DNA from: Chitinophaga pendula
Lineage (GTDB): Bacteria > Bacteroidota > Bacteroidia > Chitinophagales > Chitinophagaceae
Length of the DNA stretch: 64,000 nt
Assembly: GCF_020386615.1 (NCBI RefSeq)
Contig: NZ_CP077769.1
Location: 4,898,001 to 4,962,000, forward strand
Direction: 5' to 3'
Both the position numbers and the translations under genes were made by a program. Each line of letters begins with the position of its first letter. The stretch's first letter is position 1. Under the pieces are notes generated by a model. It did no database searches and was not told where the DNA came from. It worked only from the letters and a program-made list of their open reading frames with translations. This document shows positions 52,142 through 60,685 of the stretch, one piece after another.

Positions 52142-52846
52142 TCAGGAATTACGGTTGATAAGATCGTAGAACCGTTCCCGGTAACCGTCGCTGATAGGAA
52201 TAGACTGATTAGCGATCATCACCGTATTCTTTTCGACGCTGTTGATCTTATTAAGCGATACCAGGTAAGACCGGTGTACACGGATAAATTTGTCTGCAGG
52301 GAGTTTCGTTTCAAAAGATTTAAGGCTACGCAGGGTTAATACCGGTTGAAATGGAGTATATATTTTCGTATAATCTTTCAAGGCTTCGATGAACAATATG
52401 TCTTCCAGGTTGATCTTGATGATCTTGTATTCCGTTTTAATAAAGATATAGTCACTTACATAGTTGTGATCGCCGTTCTTCTGCGATGTCACACTCATAT
52501 ATTCCTGGGCTTTGGCAGAAGCTTTCAGGAACCGTTCAAAAGGTACCGGCTTCAGCAGATAATCTACTACATCGAGGTTAAAACCATCCATTGCATATTC
52601 ATCATAAGCAGTGGTGAATATAACCATCGGCGGATACTTCAGTGACTTCAGGAATTGTATGCCCGTGATATCCGGCATCTTGATGTCCAGGAATACCAGG
52701 TCTACCTGTTCATCCTGCAGAAAATGCAGCGCTGTCGCCGCATTATTGAACTGTTGTACCAGTTGCAGGTAAGGCACCTTGTTGATAAAATCTGCCATGA
52801 TTTCCAGCGCCAGCGGCTCATCGTCCACTGCTATACACTTGATCAT
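52142..52846 (-). CDS. LytTR-family response regulator
   Basis: A 234-residue protein. Receiver domain at 1-120 with Asp8/Asp9, phospho-acceptor Asp54 ('LVFLDIKMPD') and Lys near 103 ('YLLKPVPF'). LytTR DNA-binding domain at about 135-232 ('IFIKTEYKIIKINLEDILFI', 'FIRVHRSYLVSLNKI'). It is partner of the histidine kinase upstream, whose gene it overlaps by 29 bases. It may bind the phased TGTTAA repeats before that gene. Its stop codon lies back to back with that of the heme protein gene. Confidence 0.93.
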   Translation of the reverse strand: MIKCIAVDDEPLALEIMADFINKVPYLQLVQQFNNAATALHFLQDEQVDLVFLDIKMPDITGIQFLKSLKYPPMVIFTTAYDEYAMDGFNLDVVDYLLKPVPFERFLKASAKAQEYMSVTSQKNGDHNYVSDYIFIKTEYKIIKINLEDILFIEALKDYTKIYTPFQPVLTLRSLKSFETKLPADKFIRVHRSYLVSLNKINSVEKNTVMIANQSIPISDGYRERFYDLINRNS

Positions 52847-54287
52847 CTTTCAACATCATTTTTAAATTCACAATAAATTGATCGTCACGTGTTACAATAC
52901 TGATCTCATGATCATCTTCGTATAGTAGTTCCAGTCGCTTCCGTACATTCTGCAGTCCTATACCTCCCTGCTCTGCCACCCGTTGTTTAAATACGCTGTT
53001 ACGTATCTCCATTACAATTTCTTTCCGCACGATCGATATGTCGATATCGATGAACGAATGCTCTGCGTAACTAACACCATGTTTAAACGCGTTCTCTACA
53101 AAAGGTATCAGTAACATAGGTTCGATGGTAAGCCTCCCTGGATCTCCCTTCACTTCATACTTCACTGATATCGCTTCCGGTAATCGTAATCGTTGGATGT
53201 CTATATAATCCTGCAGATACAGCAGTTCTTTTTGCAACGGCACCTTATCTTCGTTCGACTCATAGATCATATACCGCATGATCGTAGACAACTTCACAAT
53301 CGCATTCTCCGTTTCTTCAGAACGTTTATGCGCCAGCGAATAAATCGTGTTCAGGCAATTGAATAAAAAGTGTGGATTGATCTGTGATTTCAGAAAACGT
53401 AACTCTGCATTCAGGTTGGCCACTTTCAACTCTTCCCTTTGCTGCTCACTCCGGAACCACTGCCGTGCAATCTTGATGAACCCGCTCATGAACAGCATCA
53501 GCAAACCGGCGATCACCGTCCTTCTCAACACCTCCGGAAAGAAGAAATAACGGGCGGTAAAAAAGATACGATCCTTCCTTGTCAGTGGTCGTCCTAACGA
53601 ATCTGTTCTACCCCACATCATTGGTGCTCTCAGCATCACGCCCTTCGAAACTAATGGCATCGCTGGTATCGCTGGTATCCCAGGCGTCACTTGCGGTACC
53701 GAAGGTAAGGCTGCTGTTACCCGCGTAAATGGCCGATCCTGCACCGTGTCCATACTTAACGTATCTGCCGGCGGAAAAGTTACATCCGGTGTAATTGTCG
53801 GTCTGACAGGTGTAGCAGCAGCAACGTTGTAAGTACTAAACACAGAAGAATCATCCACCGGTCTTGCGGCAGCAACACCGGCTGTATTCGAGATCGATAC
53901 TGTCTTCGTTAACGGCGCCACTCTGGAAATAGCTACTGCCGGCATCGTCACCCCATAGGGAAAACCAGTCTCCTTCGACAAGGCTTCCATCAACAGATAC
54001 TCTGTAGTAGCCTGTTGTATGATCAGAAACAACATCAGTACCACCACACAGCCGAAGTAGTATACGATCTTCTTCAGCGTAAAAAACAGCGGGATCAGCA
54101 CATAGATATTCAGGTAGAATATCCCTATGAGGAACAGGTTGTCTACGATCTCTTTGGCAAGAAACCAATGGTTCTGTATACGTATGCGGTATATCAGGAA
54201 CGGGAAAGACAGGAATAATGCCCACACCACTAGATGCAAGCCTATCTGAAAAAAGCGGTGTTGAAAAATGCGTTTTAGTTTGGTCAT
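52818..54287 (-). CDS. LytS/YehU-type sensor histidine kinase with a long non-membrane insert
   Basis: A 489-residue protein. Three membrane helices at about 13-34, 46-70 and 75-95 are followed by a low-complexity segment (about 105-240) rich in Val, Ala, Thr and Pro, then a fourth helix (257-274) and a short coiled coil. The His_kinase domain has the phospho-acceptor His306 in 'SQINPHFLFNCLNTI', and the ATPase part has 'PFVENAFKHGV' and 'GGIGLQNVRKRL'. With an even number of helices the insert should be extracytoplasmic, perhaps a sensor stalk. This insert is much longer than usual in the family. Signal unknown. Confidence 0.9.
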   Translation of the reverse strand: MTKLKRIFQHRFFQIGLHLVVWALFLSFPFLIYRIRIQNHWFLAKEIVDNLFLIGIFYLNIYVLIPLFFTLKKIVYYFGCVVVLMLFLIIQQATTEYLLMEALSKETGFPYGVTMPAVAISRVAPLTKTVSISNTAGVAAARPVDDSSVFSTYNVAAATPVRPTITPDVTFPPADTLSMDTVQDRPFTRVTAALPSVPQVTPGIPAIPAMPLVSKGVMLRAPMMWGRTDSLGRPLTRKDRIFFTARYFFFPEVLRRTVIAGLLMLFMSGFIKIARQWFRSEQQREELKVANLNAELRFLKSQINPHFLFNCLNTIYSLAHKRSEETENAIVKLSTIMRYMIYESNEDKVPLQKELLYLQDYIDIQRLRLPEAISVKYEVKGDPGRLTIEPMLLIPFVENAFKHGVSYAEHSFIDIDISIVRKEIVMEIRNSVFKQRVAEQGGIGLQNVRKRLELLYEDDHEISIVTRDDQFIVNLKMMLKDDQVYSSGR

Positions 54288-54335
54288 GGCGCCGTCAAAA
54301 GCGCGGTAAACTTACAGTGTTATGGGTTAACTCAT

Positions 54336-54462
54336 TGTTAAAGTTCCGCCACAGTGTTTAAGCTAATGTTAAAATTATGAAACCCTTTACAGCAAAGGGT
54401 TTCATAACAATAAAAAATAGCAATAATGTTAAAATATGTTAACCGGATAGGACAGATGTTAA
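54336..54462. repeat. five TGTTAA repeats upstream of the two-component operon
   Basis: TGTTAA occurs at 54336, 54367, 54427, 54437 and 54457; the steps are 31, 60, 10 and 20 bases, close to whole helical turns. Two copies extend to TGTTAAAGTT. It lies in the 188-base gap in front of the kinase gene and resembles the direct-repeat layout of LytTR regulator sites. Confidence 0.55.
54375..54407. repeat. 14-bp perfect inverted repeat, possible terminator
   Basis: TTATGAAACCCTTT (54375-54388) and AAAGGGTTTCATAA (54394-54407) with a 5-base loop. It may end transcription from the DUF4907 gene side (68 bases after its stop at 54476), but the T run after it is weak. Confidence 0.5.
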
Positions 54463-54475
54463 AGTTTCTCTAAAG

Positions 54476-54838
54476 TCATTCTTTAACGGCCGCACTCACC
54501 TGTAATGCCTGCAATTCTGCGATGGTCACATAAGGCAATTCCTGGTGTCTTATCTTCTCCACTACCAGGTTGCCCACGCGCATGGCTTCGTCTCTGTTGG
54601 CAAATACATGTTTGCCAGATAAAGCAGGTACCTGGTCCTGGTTGATGAAGCGGCGGTCATTTACATATACGCGGTATCCCCAGCCAGCCCCTATTGCATA
54701 GGGTTCCAGCCGGATATTGCCGGTCACCGCCATCTTCGCAGGTGCAGACTGCTGGCGTTGCCATCCCTGAAAAAGGATAGTTGCCAGCAGCAGCAAACCT
54801 GCTATCATGAAGACCCTCTGTTTAGTTATCTTTATCAT
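54476..54838 (-). CDS. DUF4907-like membrane-anchored protein
   Basis: About 120 residues from the ATG at 54838 (MIKITKQRVFMIAGLL), chosen because it gives a proper N-terminal membrane anchor; the longer frame overlaps most of the kelch gene end. The soluble part has 'YAIGAGWGYRVYVNDRRFI' and 'VFANRDEAMRVGNLVVEKI', which fit the DUF4907 family. It overlaps the kelch gene by 17 bases, so the two are co-translated. Function unknown. Confidence 0.75.
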   Translation of the reverse strand: MIKITKQRVFMIAGLLLLATILFQGWQRQQSAPAKMAVTGNIRLEPYAIGAGWGYRVYVNDRRFINQDQVPALSGKHVFANRDEAMRVGNLVVEKIRHQELPYVTIAELQALQVSAAVKE

Positions 54839-55814
54839 TCCTTGTCGCGTTAGGCTGGAATTCCCGCAGATCGTCGAATGGCAATGAGCCGCTGAGACCT
54901 GTACCAAAGAAGCCCCTGTTCTTTACTGTAAAACCTATTGCACTGATACGCGCACTTCCTTCCAATGCCGTCTTTTCCGTCCACAGATCATTTTGCGGAT
55001 TGTACTCCCAGGTAGCAGCAGCATTCACCAGGTAACCTTTACCATCTATCGTAAATGCACTGGCATTGGCACTCATAATATTATTATAGTTATCATCGTA
55101 ACTATCTGAGCTTACGTTAGAGATCTCGCGGAGACGGGTCCAGGTATCTGTATCTCCATTATAGGAATAGAACTCGTTCACATTAGCAGATCCATTGTTG
55201 GAACCCGCTACCAGGTAAGCAATATCATTGATCACAAATACGGAAGCATCCTTACGTTTGGTACCCTGTACCCCTTTCATTTCTTTCCATTGCTTGATAG
55301 CCGGATCATACTGCCAGTTATCTTTCAGGTAGTTACCATCATAACCGGTGGCTACATACCCTTTATTTTTAGCAGAGAATGCCACGGCATCATAACGGGC
55401 AGAACCACCGAAATCTGCTATCTTTGTCCATGTCTGTGCTACGGGATCGAACTCGTAGAAATCTTTCAGATAGTTCACGCCATCATATCCGGTACCTACA
55501 TATCCTTTGCTGCCGATAGCCATTCCCACTGCATTGCTACGTGCTGCCCCCGGGATATCTGCTACCTGCTTCCAGTCGTCCGTATCCGGATTATAAGACC
55601 AGCAGTCCTGTAATCGCTTTTTACCATCGTACCCGGAACCCATATAAGCAAGACCGTCGATCACAAAACTAACTGCCTCGCCACGCGCTACTCCCTTCAG
55701 ATCAGAGCGTTTTACCCAGTTGCCGATCTTATCAGCTGAATTCTTGTCTTTAGAACACGCAGCACTCAACAGGAGTATCGCCAGACTTAACCCTTTAAAA
55801 TTTCGCATGGACAT
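54822..55814 (-). CDS. kelch-repeat lipoprotein
   Basis: About 330 residues from the ATG at 55814 (a second ATG at 55808 is nearly as good). The lipobox 'LLLSAAC' gives a lipidated cysteine near residue 20. Six kelch blades follow, each with G-x-G-Y-D-G and a W-containing strand: 'GSGYDGKKRLQDCWSYN', 'GTGYDGVNYLKDFYEFD', 'ATGYDGNYLKDNWQYD' and three looser ones. This makes a six-bladed propeller on the membrane, likely a binding surface. It forms a pair with the DUF4907 gene and is divergent from the DUF4270 gene. Confidence 0.88.
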   Translation of the reverse strand: MSMRNFKGLSLAILLLSAACSKDKNSADKIGNWVKRSDLKGVARGEAVSFVIDGLAYMGSGYDGKKRLQDCWSYNPDTDDWKQVADIPGAARSNAVGMAIGSKGYVGTGYDGVNYLKDFYEFDPVAQTWTKIADFGGSARYDAVAFSAKNKGYVATGYDGNYLKDNWQYDPAIKQWKEMKGVQGTKRKDASVFVINDIAYLVAGSNNGSANVNEFYSYNGDTDTWTRLREISNVSSDSYDDNYNNIMSANASAFTIDGKGYLVNAAATWEYNPQNDLWTEKTALEGSARISAIGFTVKNRGFFGTGLSGSLPFDDLREFQPNATRNDKDN

Positions 55815-55835
55815 TTTTACATTTTTAGATGGTCC

Positions 55836-55843
55836 CAAAATTA
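55836..55843 (-). promoter_or_regulatory. possible -7 promoter box of the kelch gene
   Basis: On the minus strand TAATTTTG fits TAnnTTTG exactly, 22 bases before the start at 55814. No -33 partner at the usual distance. Confidence 0.33.
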
Positions 55844-56058
55844 TCCGCCTGTTTATTTACACCGTCATAAAATAGATACTTGACGACTTTTAACGGACCA
55901 AGCGCCCAATTTTATCGACCAGTCCACATTTAGATCAAAATAGCCCACCAGCACCGCTTTAGGCATATAACGAACATCTCCGGTCATTCATCGATAAAAA
56001 ACTCCAATTGGCATATTAATACCCTGCTGAGAAGGTTAGCTGTCTAAAATTGCGCCTC

Positions 56059-57399
56059 ATGTACAAGACGATATTACACGGACGCTCGATGCGTTGCTTG
56101 TGGTGGTATACGGTAATGATATTTCTCCTGATTGGTGCAACATCCTGCGAGAAGACCAGCCTGCCGTATGATAACCAGACGAACGTCCCGCCTTCCAACT
56201 ACCTTACTACCGATACGCTGACCATCAATACCCAGACCGTATTGCTGGATTCCATCGTAACTTCCAACACCGGCGTGCTGCTTGCCGGTACACACCAGGA
56301 TCCGGCGTTCGGCAAATCTACCGCAGATGGCTACTTCCAGCTGACATTACCGGCCGATAAAAAACTGGATGACAGGGCCGTGTATGACTCCCTCGTAGTA
56401 CTGCTCGTGCCGGATGGCGGTATCTACGGCGACTCCACCAATCAACAGGAACTTAACATATATGAAGTAACAGAACCTATCAAACTACCTGATAACTCCG
56501 TGGTATTTTATAATACCAGCCAGTTTAAAACCAGCGCCACACCACTGGGTTCTTTCAAAGGTCTCGTATACCCTGCGAGGGGAGATACCGTACGTATCAA
56601 ACTGGCAGCAAAAGGAGCGGCCCTGTTCGACCTGCTCAAACGGCAGACCGATGAAGTGTCTACACAAGATCAGTTCCTCAACTACCTGAAGGGATTGTCG
56701 CTGAAAGGCGGCGCCGGCAACAAAGCGGTAGTGGGATTCCGGCTGGGCGATGGCCTGCTGATCACCAGGCTGTACTACCACCTGGATAATGTACTGCCGG
56801 AACCCAAGACCATGGACTTCCCGCTGTACAAGTCAGACCTCTCTTTCAATCACGTCAGCACTGACCGCAGCGGTACTACGCTCAGCGCATTATCTGCCAA
56901 CAACCGGTCGCTCTCCTCTACCCTGACCGGCAATCAGACCTTCGTACAACTACTGTCGCAGGTGACCACACGTATAGACTTCCCTCACCTCCGGGACTTC
57001 AAAGGCTTTAACAAATTCTTCAAGCTGCTCTCTGCTACCCTGACAATAGAACCGGTAGCCGGCAGCTATGATATTTATTCCCTGCCGCCGCGCATGTCAT
57101 TAACAGAAGTAACGGCCGACAATAAAGTGACCGACTCCCTCTTCGTACCGCAAGGCGGTGGTATCCAATATGGCAACCTGGTCATCGACAACCTGTTGCA
57201 TATCAACACCCGGTACACCTATGACCTGACCAACTATTGCCTGCATGAAATGGCCAGTGACAACTACAACAGCAGGGGTATTATGCTGGCGCCGCCGCCA
57301 GGTACCTATCGTACCCGTTTCGATCGCCTGATCATCGGCGACAGCAAACGTGACAAGAACGTCATCAAATTGCAGTTGTACTACATGACCTATAACTAA
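56059..57399 (+). CDS. DUF4270-family lipoprotein
   Basis: About 446 residues from the ATG at 56059; another ATG at 56089 gives a tighter lipoprotein signal. The lipobox 'LLIGATSC' precedes 'EKTSLPYDNQTNV'. The mature part has the DUF4270 pattern: 'VLLDSIVTSNTGVLLAGTHQ' and 'DPAFGKSTADGYFQL', a beta-sandwich-like protein with repeated strands. It is followed by an outer-membrane protein gene after 9 bases and is divergent from the kelch/DUF4907 pair. Together these four genes look like a conserved surface-protein set of unknown role. Confidence 0.85.
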   Translation: MYKTILHGRSMRCLWWYTVMIFLLIGATSCEKTSLPYDNQTNVPPSNYLTTDTLTINTQTVLLDSIVTSNTGVLLAGTHQDPAFGKSTADGYFQLTLPADKKLDDRAVYDSLVVLLVPDGGIYGDSTNQQELNIYEVTEPIKLPDNSVVFYNTSQFKTSATPLGSFKGLVYPARGDTVRIKLAAKGAALFDLLKRQTDEVSTQDQFLNYLKGLSLKGGAGNKAVVGFRLGDGLLITRLYYHLDNVLPEPKTMDFPLYKSDLSFNHVSTDRSGTTLSALSANNRSLSSTLTGNQTFVQLLSQVTTRIDFPHLRDFKGFNKFFKLLSATLTIEPVAGSYDIYSLPPRMSLTEVTADNKVTDSLFVPQGGGIQYGNLVIDNLLHINTRYTYDLTNYCLHEMASDNYNSRGIMLAPPPGTYRTRFDRLIIGDSKRDKNVIKLQLYYMTYN

Positions 57400-57408
57400 T
57401 CACCGCAC

Positions 57409-58641
57409 ATGAACTACCGTTATATATATCTGCTCCTGTTTATCCTCCCCGCCTTGTTGCCTACCCGTGCAACCGCGCAGAGAGGCATAAATTCGCTCTA
57501 TTCCTCCTTTGGAATAGGTACAATAGCGTCCCGCGATTACAGCCGGAATTTCGGCACCGGAGGCGCCGGTATCGCCAGGTCCTCCCTTTTCTACCTGAAT
57601 GAACTGAATCCGGCTTCGTACTATGCGATCCCTCAAAAACATTTCATCCTGGACGCTGCCATTGCCGGACAATCCGTCAATTACCAAAGCAATGCCGTTA
57701 AACAGAACGGGTTGGATTTTAATTTCAAACGCCTTGCTATAGGGTTCAAAGCCAATAGACGCTGGGGTATCAGCGCCGGCATCACTCCTTTCAGCACGGT
57801 AGATTACAAACTGGCCAATACCCGCTATATCGAGGGTACTACCAAACCGGTGACTAACAACCAGGAAGGTACCGGCGGTATCAACCGGGTATTCATCAGC
57901 AACGGGGTACAGCTGACCAAAAATCTCTCCGTAGGCGTTTCTACAGCCTTTCTGTTCGGCCCTGTCAATGCTTCCGAGACATTGGGCGACGATTCGATCC
58001 ATACCAATTACAACCGCTACGCCTTCAATACCAACTTCACAGCAGGGATGCAGTACACCGGTAAGATCAAAGACTGGGAAGTCGGACTGGGCCTTACCTA
58101 CCGGTTCCGTACCAACCTGACCATGCAGCAACACACCACCATCACCAACAATGATCAGACCGTGCTGTTCGACAAGAAACTGCCGGACCAGGTGTTCCGT
58201 TTACCCGAGCAATACGGTGCGGGACTGTCTTTCGCAAATGGTAATATTACTTGGGTGTTCGACTACAGGCGGCAGCTATGGGGTAGTGTGAAGAACGTAG
58301 AAACGGATTACCGGTACACGGATGCGGATCGTTTTGCAGGTGGCCTGGAATATAGCTTCAAACGCACCTATCGCAATGGCATTGTCGAAGGCGCTGTTCT
58401 ACAGGCAGGTTTCGCCTACGACCGGACCAACCTGGTGATCAAGGGCAACCAGATAAAAGATGTATCAGGTACGGTGGGTGTATCCCTTCCTAACCGGGGC
58501 GGCAACCTGCGTTACTACCTGGGACTGGAAGTGGGTCAGCGGGGTACTACCGCCAGCGGCCTGATCAGGGAGAATTATATCAACGCGGTATTCCACTTCT
58601 CGCTGCGGGATATGTGGTTTATAAGAAGAGTATACGATTAA
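57409..58641 (+). CDS. outer-membrane beta-barrel protein, OmpP1/FadL-like
   Basis: A 410-residue protein with a signal peptide (residues 1-23, ending TRATA). The mature part begins 'GINSLYSSFGIGTIASRDYS' and continues with the small-residue, 'GGAGIARSS' and 'NPASYY' motifs typical of FadL/OmpP1-like barrels, then alternating strands ending in aromatic residues to 'FSLRDMWFIRRVYD'. It may take up hydrophobic compounds. It follows the DUF4270 gene by 9 bases, so the two are one operon, and converges with the GH1 gene 5 bases on. Confidence 0.8.
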   Translation: MNYRYIYLLLFILPALLPTRATAQRGINSLYSSFGIGTIASRDYSRNFGTGGAGIARSSLFYLNELNPASYYAIPQKHFILDAAIAGQSVNYQSNAVKQNGLDFNFKRLAIGFKANRRWGISAGITPFSTVDYKLANTRYIEGTTKPVTNNQEGTGGINRVFISNGVQLTKNLSVGVSTAFLFGPVNASETLGDDSIHTNYNRYAFNTNFTAGMQYTGKIKDWEVGLGLTYRFRTNLTMQQHTTITNNDQTVLFDKKLPDQVFRLPEQYGAGLSFANGNITWVFDYRRQLWGSVKNVETDYRYTDADRFAGGLEYSFKRTYRNGIVEGAVLQAGFAYDRTNLVIKGNQIKDVSGTVGVSLPNRGGNLRYYLGLEVGQRGTTASGLIRENYINAVFHFSLRDMWFIRRVYD

Positions 58642-58646
58642 TAGGA

Positions 58647-60038
58647 TTATTTATCGAGGGTAGGCATCGCCGCGTGAGTGTCTGCGGTGAGGAGCTGCCG
58701 GAACCAATAGCCGGAGTCTTTGATCGTACGTTGCTGGGTTTCAAAGTTAACATGTACGAGGCCGAAAGGGGTGCGATATCCTTCCGCCCATTCGAAATTG
58801 TCCGTCAATGTCCAGGCAAAGTACCCCTCCACCGGGATGCCTTCCCGCCGGGCCTGTAATATGGCCCCCAGGTATTCTTCATAGTATTGGACACGTTCGG
58901 TATCATGTATACGTCCATCTATCAGCTGATCAGGGAAAGCGGCACCGCTCTCAGTGATGATCAGCTTACGGACACCTTTATAAGCAGCAAACTGTTTGAG
59001 TATCTCATACATGCCATTACCACTGATCTCCCACCCCATCCCGGTCGTACGCACCTTGCGGGCGCGGGGTTTTACCTCTGATATATTGACCACCGGCATA
59101 AAGGCATTGTATTTTACTACCAGCGGAAAATAGTTCTGTACACCAATGAAATCAAAGTCGAAGGCCAGCTTATCCCAATCCCGCCACAGGGCATAACGGC
59201 GCTCTATACGCCGGAGCAAGGGAAAGTCTGCTACGGGATAACCCATACCCAATGCAGGTTCCAGGAACAGCCGGTTGAACAAGGCATCGGCACGTCGGGC
59301 CGCTTGCACATCCTGCTGACTTTGCGTAAAGGGAATGATCTTAGAGCAGGAATAGGCAGTGCCTATATTCGCATCTTTGACTTCTTCCCGGATCACCCGG
59401 GCGCCTTCGGCATGTGCTAATGCAGCATGATGTACGGCCGGCAGAAAATACGAAAGGCCAAATTTACCGGGCGCATGTACCCCCAGCATATATCCCAATG
59501 CGGTAAATCCGAAGGGTTCATTCAGTACGATCCAGTTCTTCACCTTATGTCCATACTCTCTCATACAGACGCTGACATAGTCCGTAAAAGCAAATACGGT
59601 ACCTCTGTGGCACCACCCACCTTTATGTTCGAGCGTCTGCGGCAGGTCCCAGTGATATAGGGTGATGTAAGGCTCCAGTCCCAGCTCCAGGCAGGCATCT
59701 ATCACCCGGTGATAATAGGCGATACCAGCTTCATTAACGGGCCCTGTGCCCTTGGGCATGATACGGCTCCAGGATAAGGAGAAACGGAATATGCTGAAGC
59801 CGAGCAGCTTAGCCAGCAGTATATCCTGATGATAACGATTGTAGAAGTCACAAGCCATTTCAGCATGTGCGGCATCCTTGATCTTTCCTTTGCGGGCAGT
59901 AAATGTATCCCATATGGAGGCGCCTTTACCATCATGGCTGCAAGCCCCTTCATTCTGAAAAGCGGATATAGTCACTCCCCACAAGAAATCATCTCCGAAA
60001 TCTTCTCGCCGGAATGGTGCGGTAAATGATTGCATCAC
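58647..60038 (-). CDS. glycoside hydrolase family 1 beta-glycosidase
   Basis: A 463-residue GH1 enzyme without a signal peptide, so cytoplasmic. The N-terminus has the family signature 'FLWGVTISAFQNEGA'. The acid/base is Glu174 in 'IVLNEPFG', and the nucleophile is Glu363 in 'LIITESGAAF' (T-E-S-G instead of the common T-E-N-G). The C-terminal 'YFAWTLTDNFEWAEGY' binds the sugar. It probably cleaves beta-glucosides or beta-galactosides. It is not next to SusC/SusD genes and stands alone on this strand. Confidence 0.93.
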   Translation of the reverse strand: MMQSFTAPFRREDFGDDFLWGVTISAFQNEGACSHDGKGASIWDTFTARKGKIKDAAHAEMACDFYNRYHQDILLAKLLGFSIFRFSLSWSRIMPKGTGPVNEAGIAYYHRVIDACLELGLEPYITLYHWDLPQTLEHKGGWCHRGTVFAFTDYVSVCMREYGHKVKNWIVLNEPFGFTALGYMLGVHAPGKFGLSYFLPAVHHAALAHAEGARVIREEVKDANIGTAYSCSKIIPFTQSQQDVQAARRADALFNRLFLEPALGMGYPVADFPLLRRIERRYALWRDWDKLAFDFDFIGVQNYFPLVVKYNAFMPVVNISEVKPRARKVRTTGMGWEISGNGMYEILKQFAAYKGVRKLIITESGAAFPDQLIDGRIHDTERVQYYEEYLGAILQARREGIPVEGYFAWTLTDNFEWAEGYRTPFGLVHVNFETQQRTIKDSGYWFRQLLTADTHAAMPTLDK

Positions 60039-60128
60039 AAAAAGCAGCGCCGGTCAGTTTATCCGGCATTACCTGCAGTTTACAATACTTTGAACGAACG
60101 GCGGATTATTTAATTGTTAACATATCCT

Positions 60129-60545
60129 TTATCTGATCCGGGTGATCAGTTCCTGCAGGCGCTTACGCTGCAGGTTCCTTTTTAGGGAATGTTGTTTTAA
60201 CCGGCGCTCTTTTTCTTCTGTGGCAATGATCAACCAGTCGGTCTTTGCCAACAATACGTCTATATTATTTGTATCGGGTGTTGTCGTTTTGATATCTATC
60301 TCTTCCAGCAGGAGATCAATGATGAGATCCAGGGTAGCCGGTGAAATATCATTATGGGCGAGATGGTCTTTCACGCCTTCCAGGTCCAGTTGATCAAATG
60401 CGGCCTTGTCTTTCCACCTGGTAGCATTAAAGGCTACTTGTATCTCCTCCATCGCTTTGGCAGGATGGCTTTTTTTCAATAAGATGATCGCTCTTAACAG
60501 GCGGCCTATCTCTTCTACTATTTCCAACATATAATCTCTCTGCAT
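60129..60545 (-). CDS. DUF6483-like small helical protein
   Basis: A 138-residue, mostly helical protein. It begins 'MQRDYMLEIVEEIGRLLRAI' and has 'AMEEIQVAFNATRWKD', which fits the DUF6483 family by pattern; this name is given with moderate confidence. Its end is basic. It starts 60 bases after the hairpin of the BlaI/M56 operon side and lies 90 bases before the GH1 gene. Function unknown. Confidence 0.6.
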   Translation of the reverse strand: MQRDYMLEIVEEIGRLLRAIILLKKSHPAKAMEEIQVAFNATRWKDKAAFDQLDLEGVKDHLAHNDISPATLDLIIDLLLEEIDIKTTTPDTNNIDVLLAKTDWLIIATEEKERRLKQHSLKRNLQRKRLQELITRIR

Positions 60546-60605
60546 ACGACGGCGGTTTAGATAATCTGTTCAACGTAAAATACAAATCTATCTGCATTAA
60601 AACAC

Positions 60606-60645
60606 AAAGGGTATAACAAGCACTGTCGTACTTGTAATACCCTTT
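60606..60645 (-). terminator. terminator of the BlaI/M56 operon
   Basis: On the minus strand a 15-bp stem with one mismatch (arms 60645-60631 and 60620-60606) is followed by GTGTTTTAAT. It lies 40 bases after the M56 stop codon at 60686. Confidence 0.7.
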
Positions 60646-60685
60646 GCTATGATAAGTGACGTCTTAATGGATACCTGTGATCATA

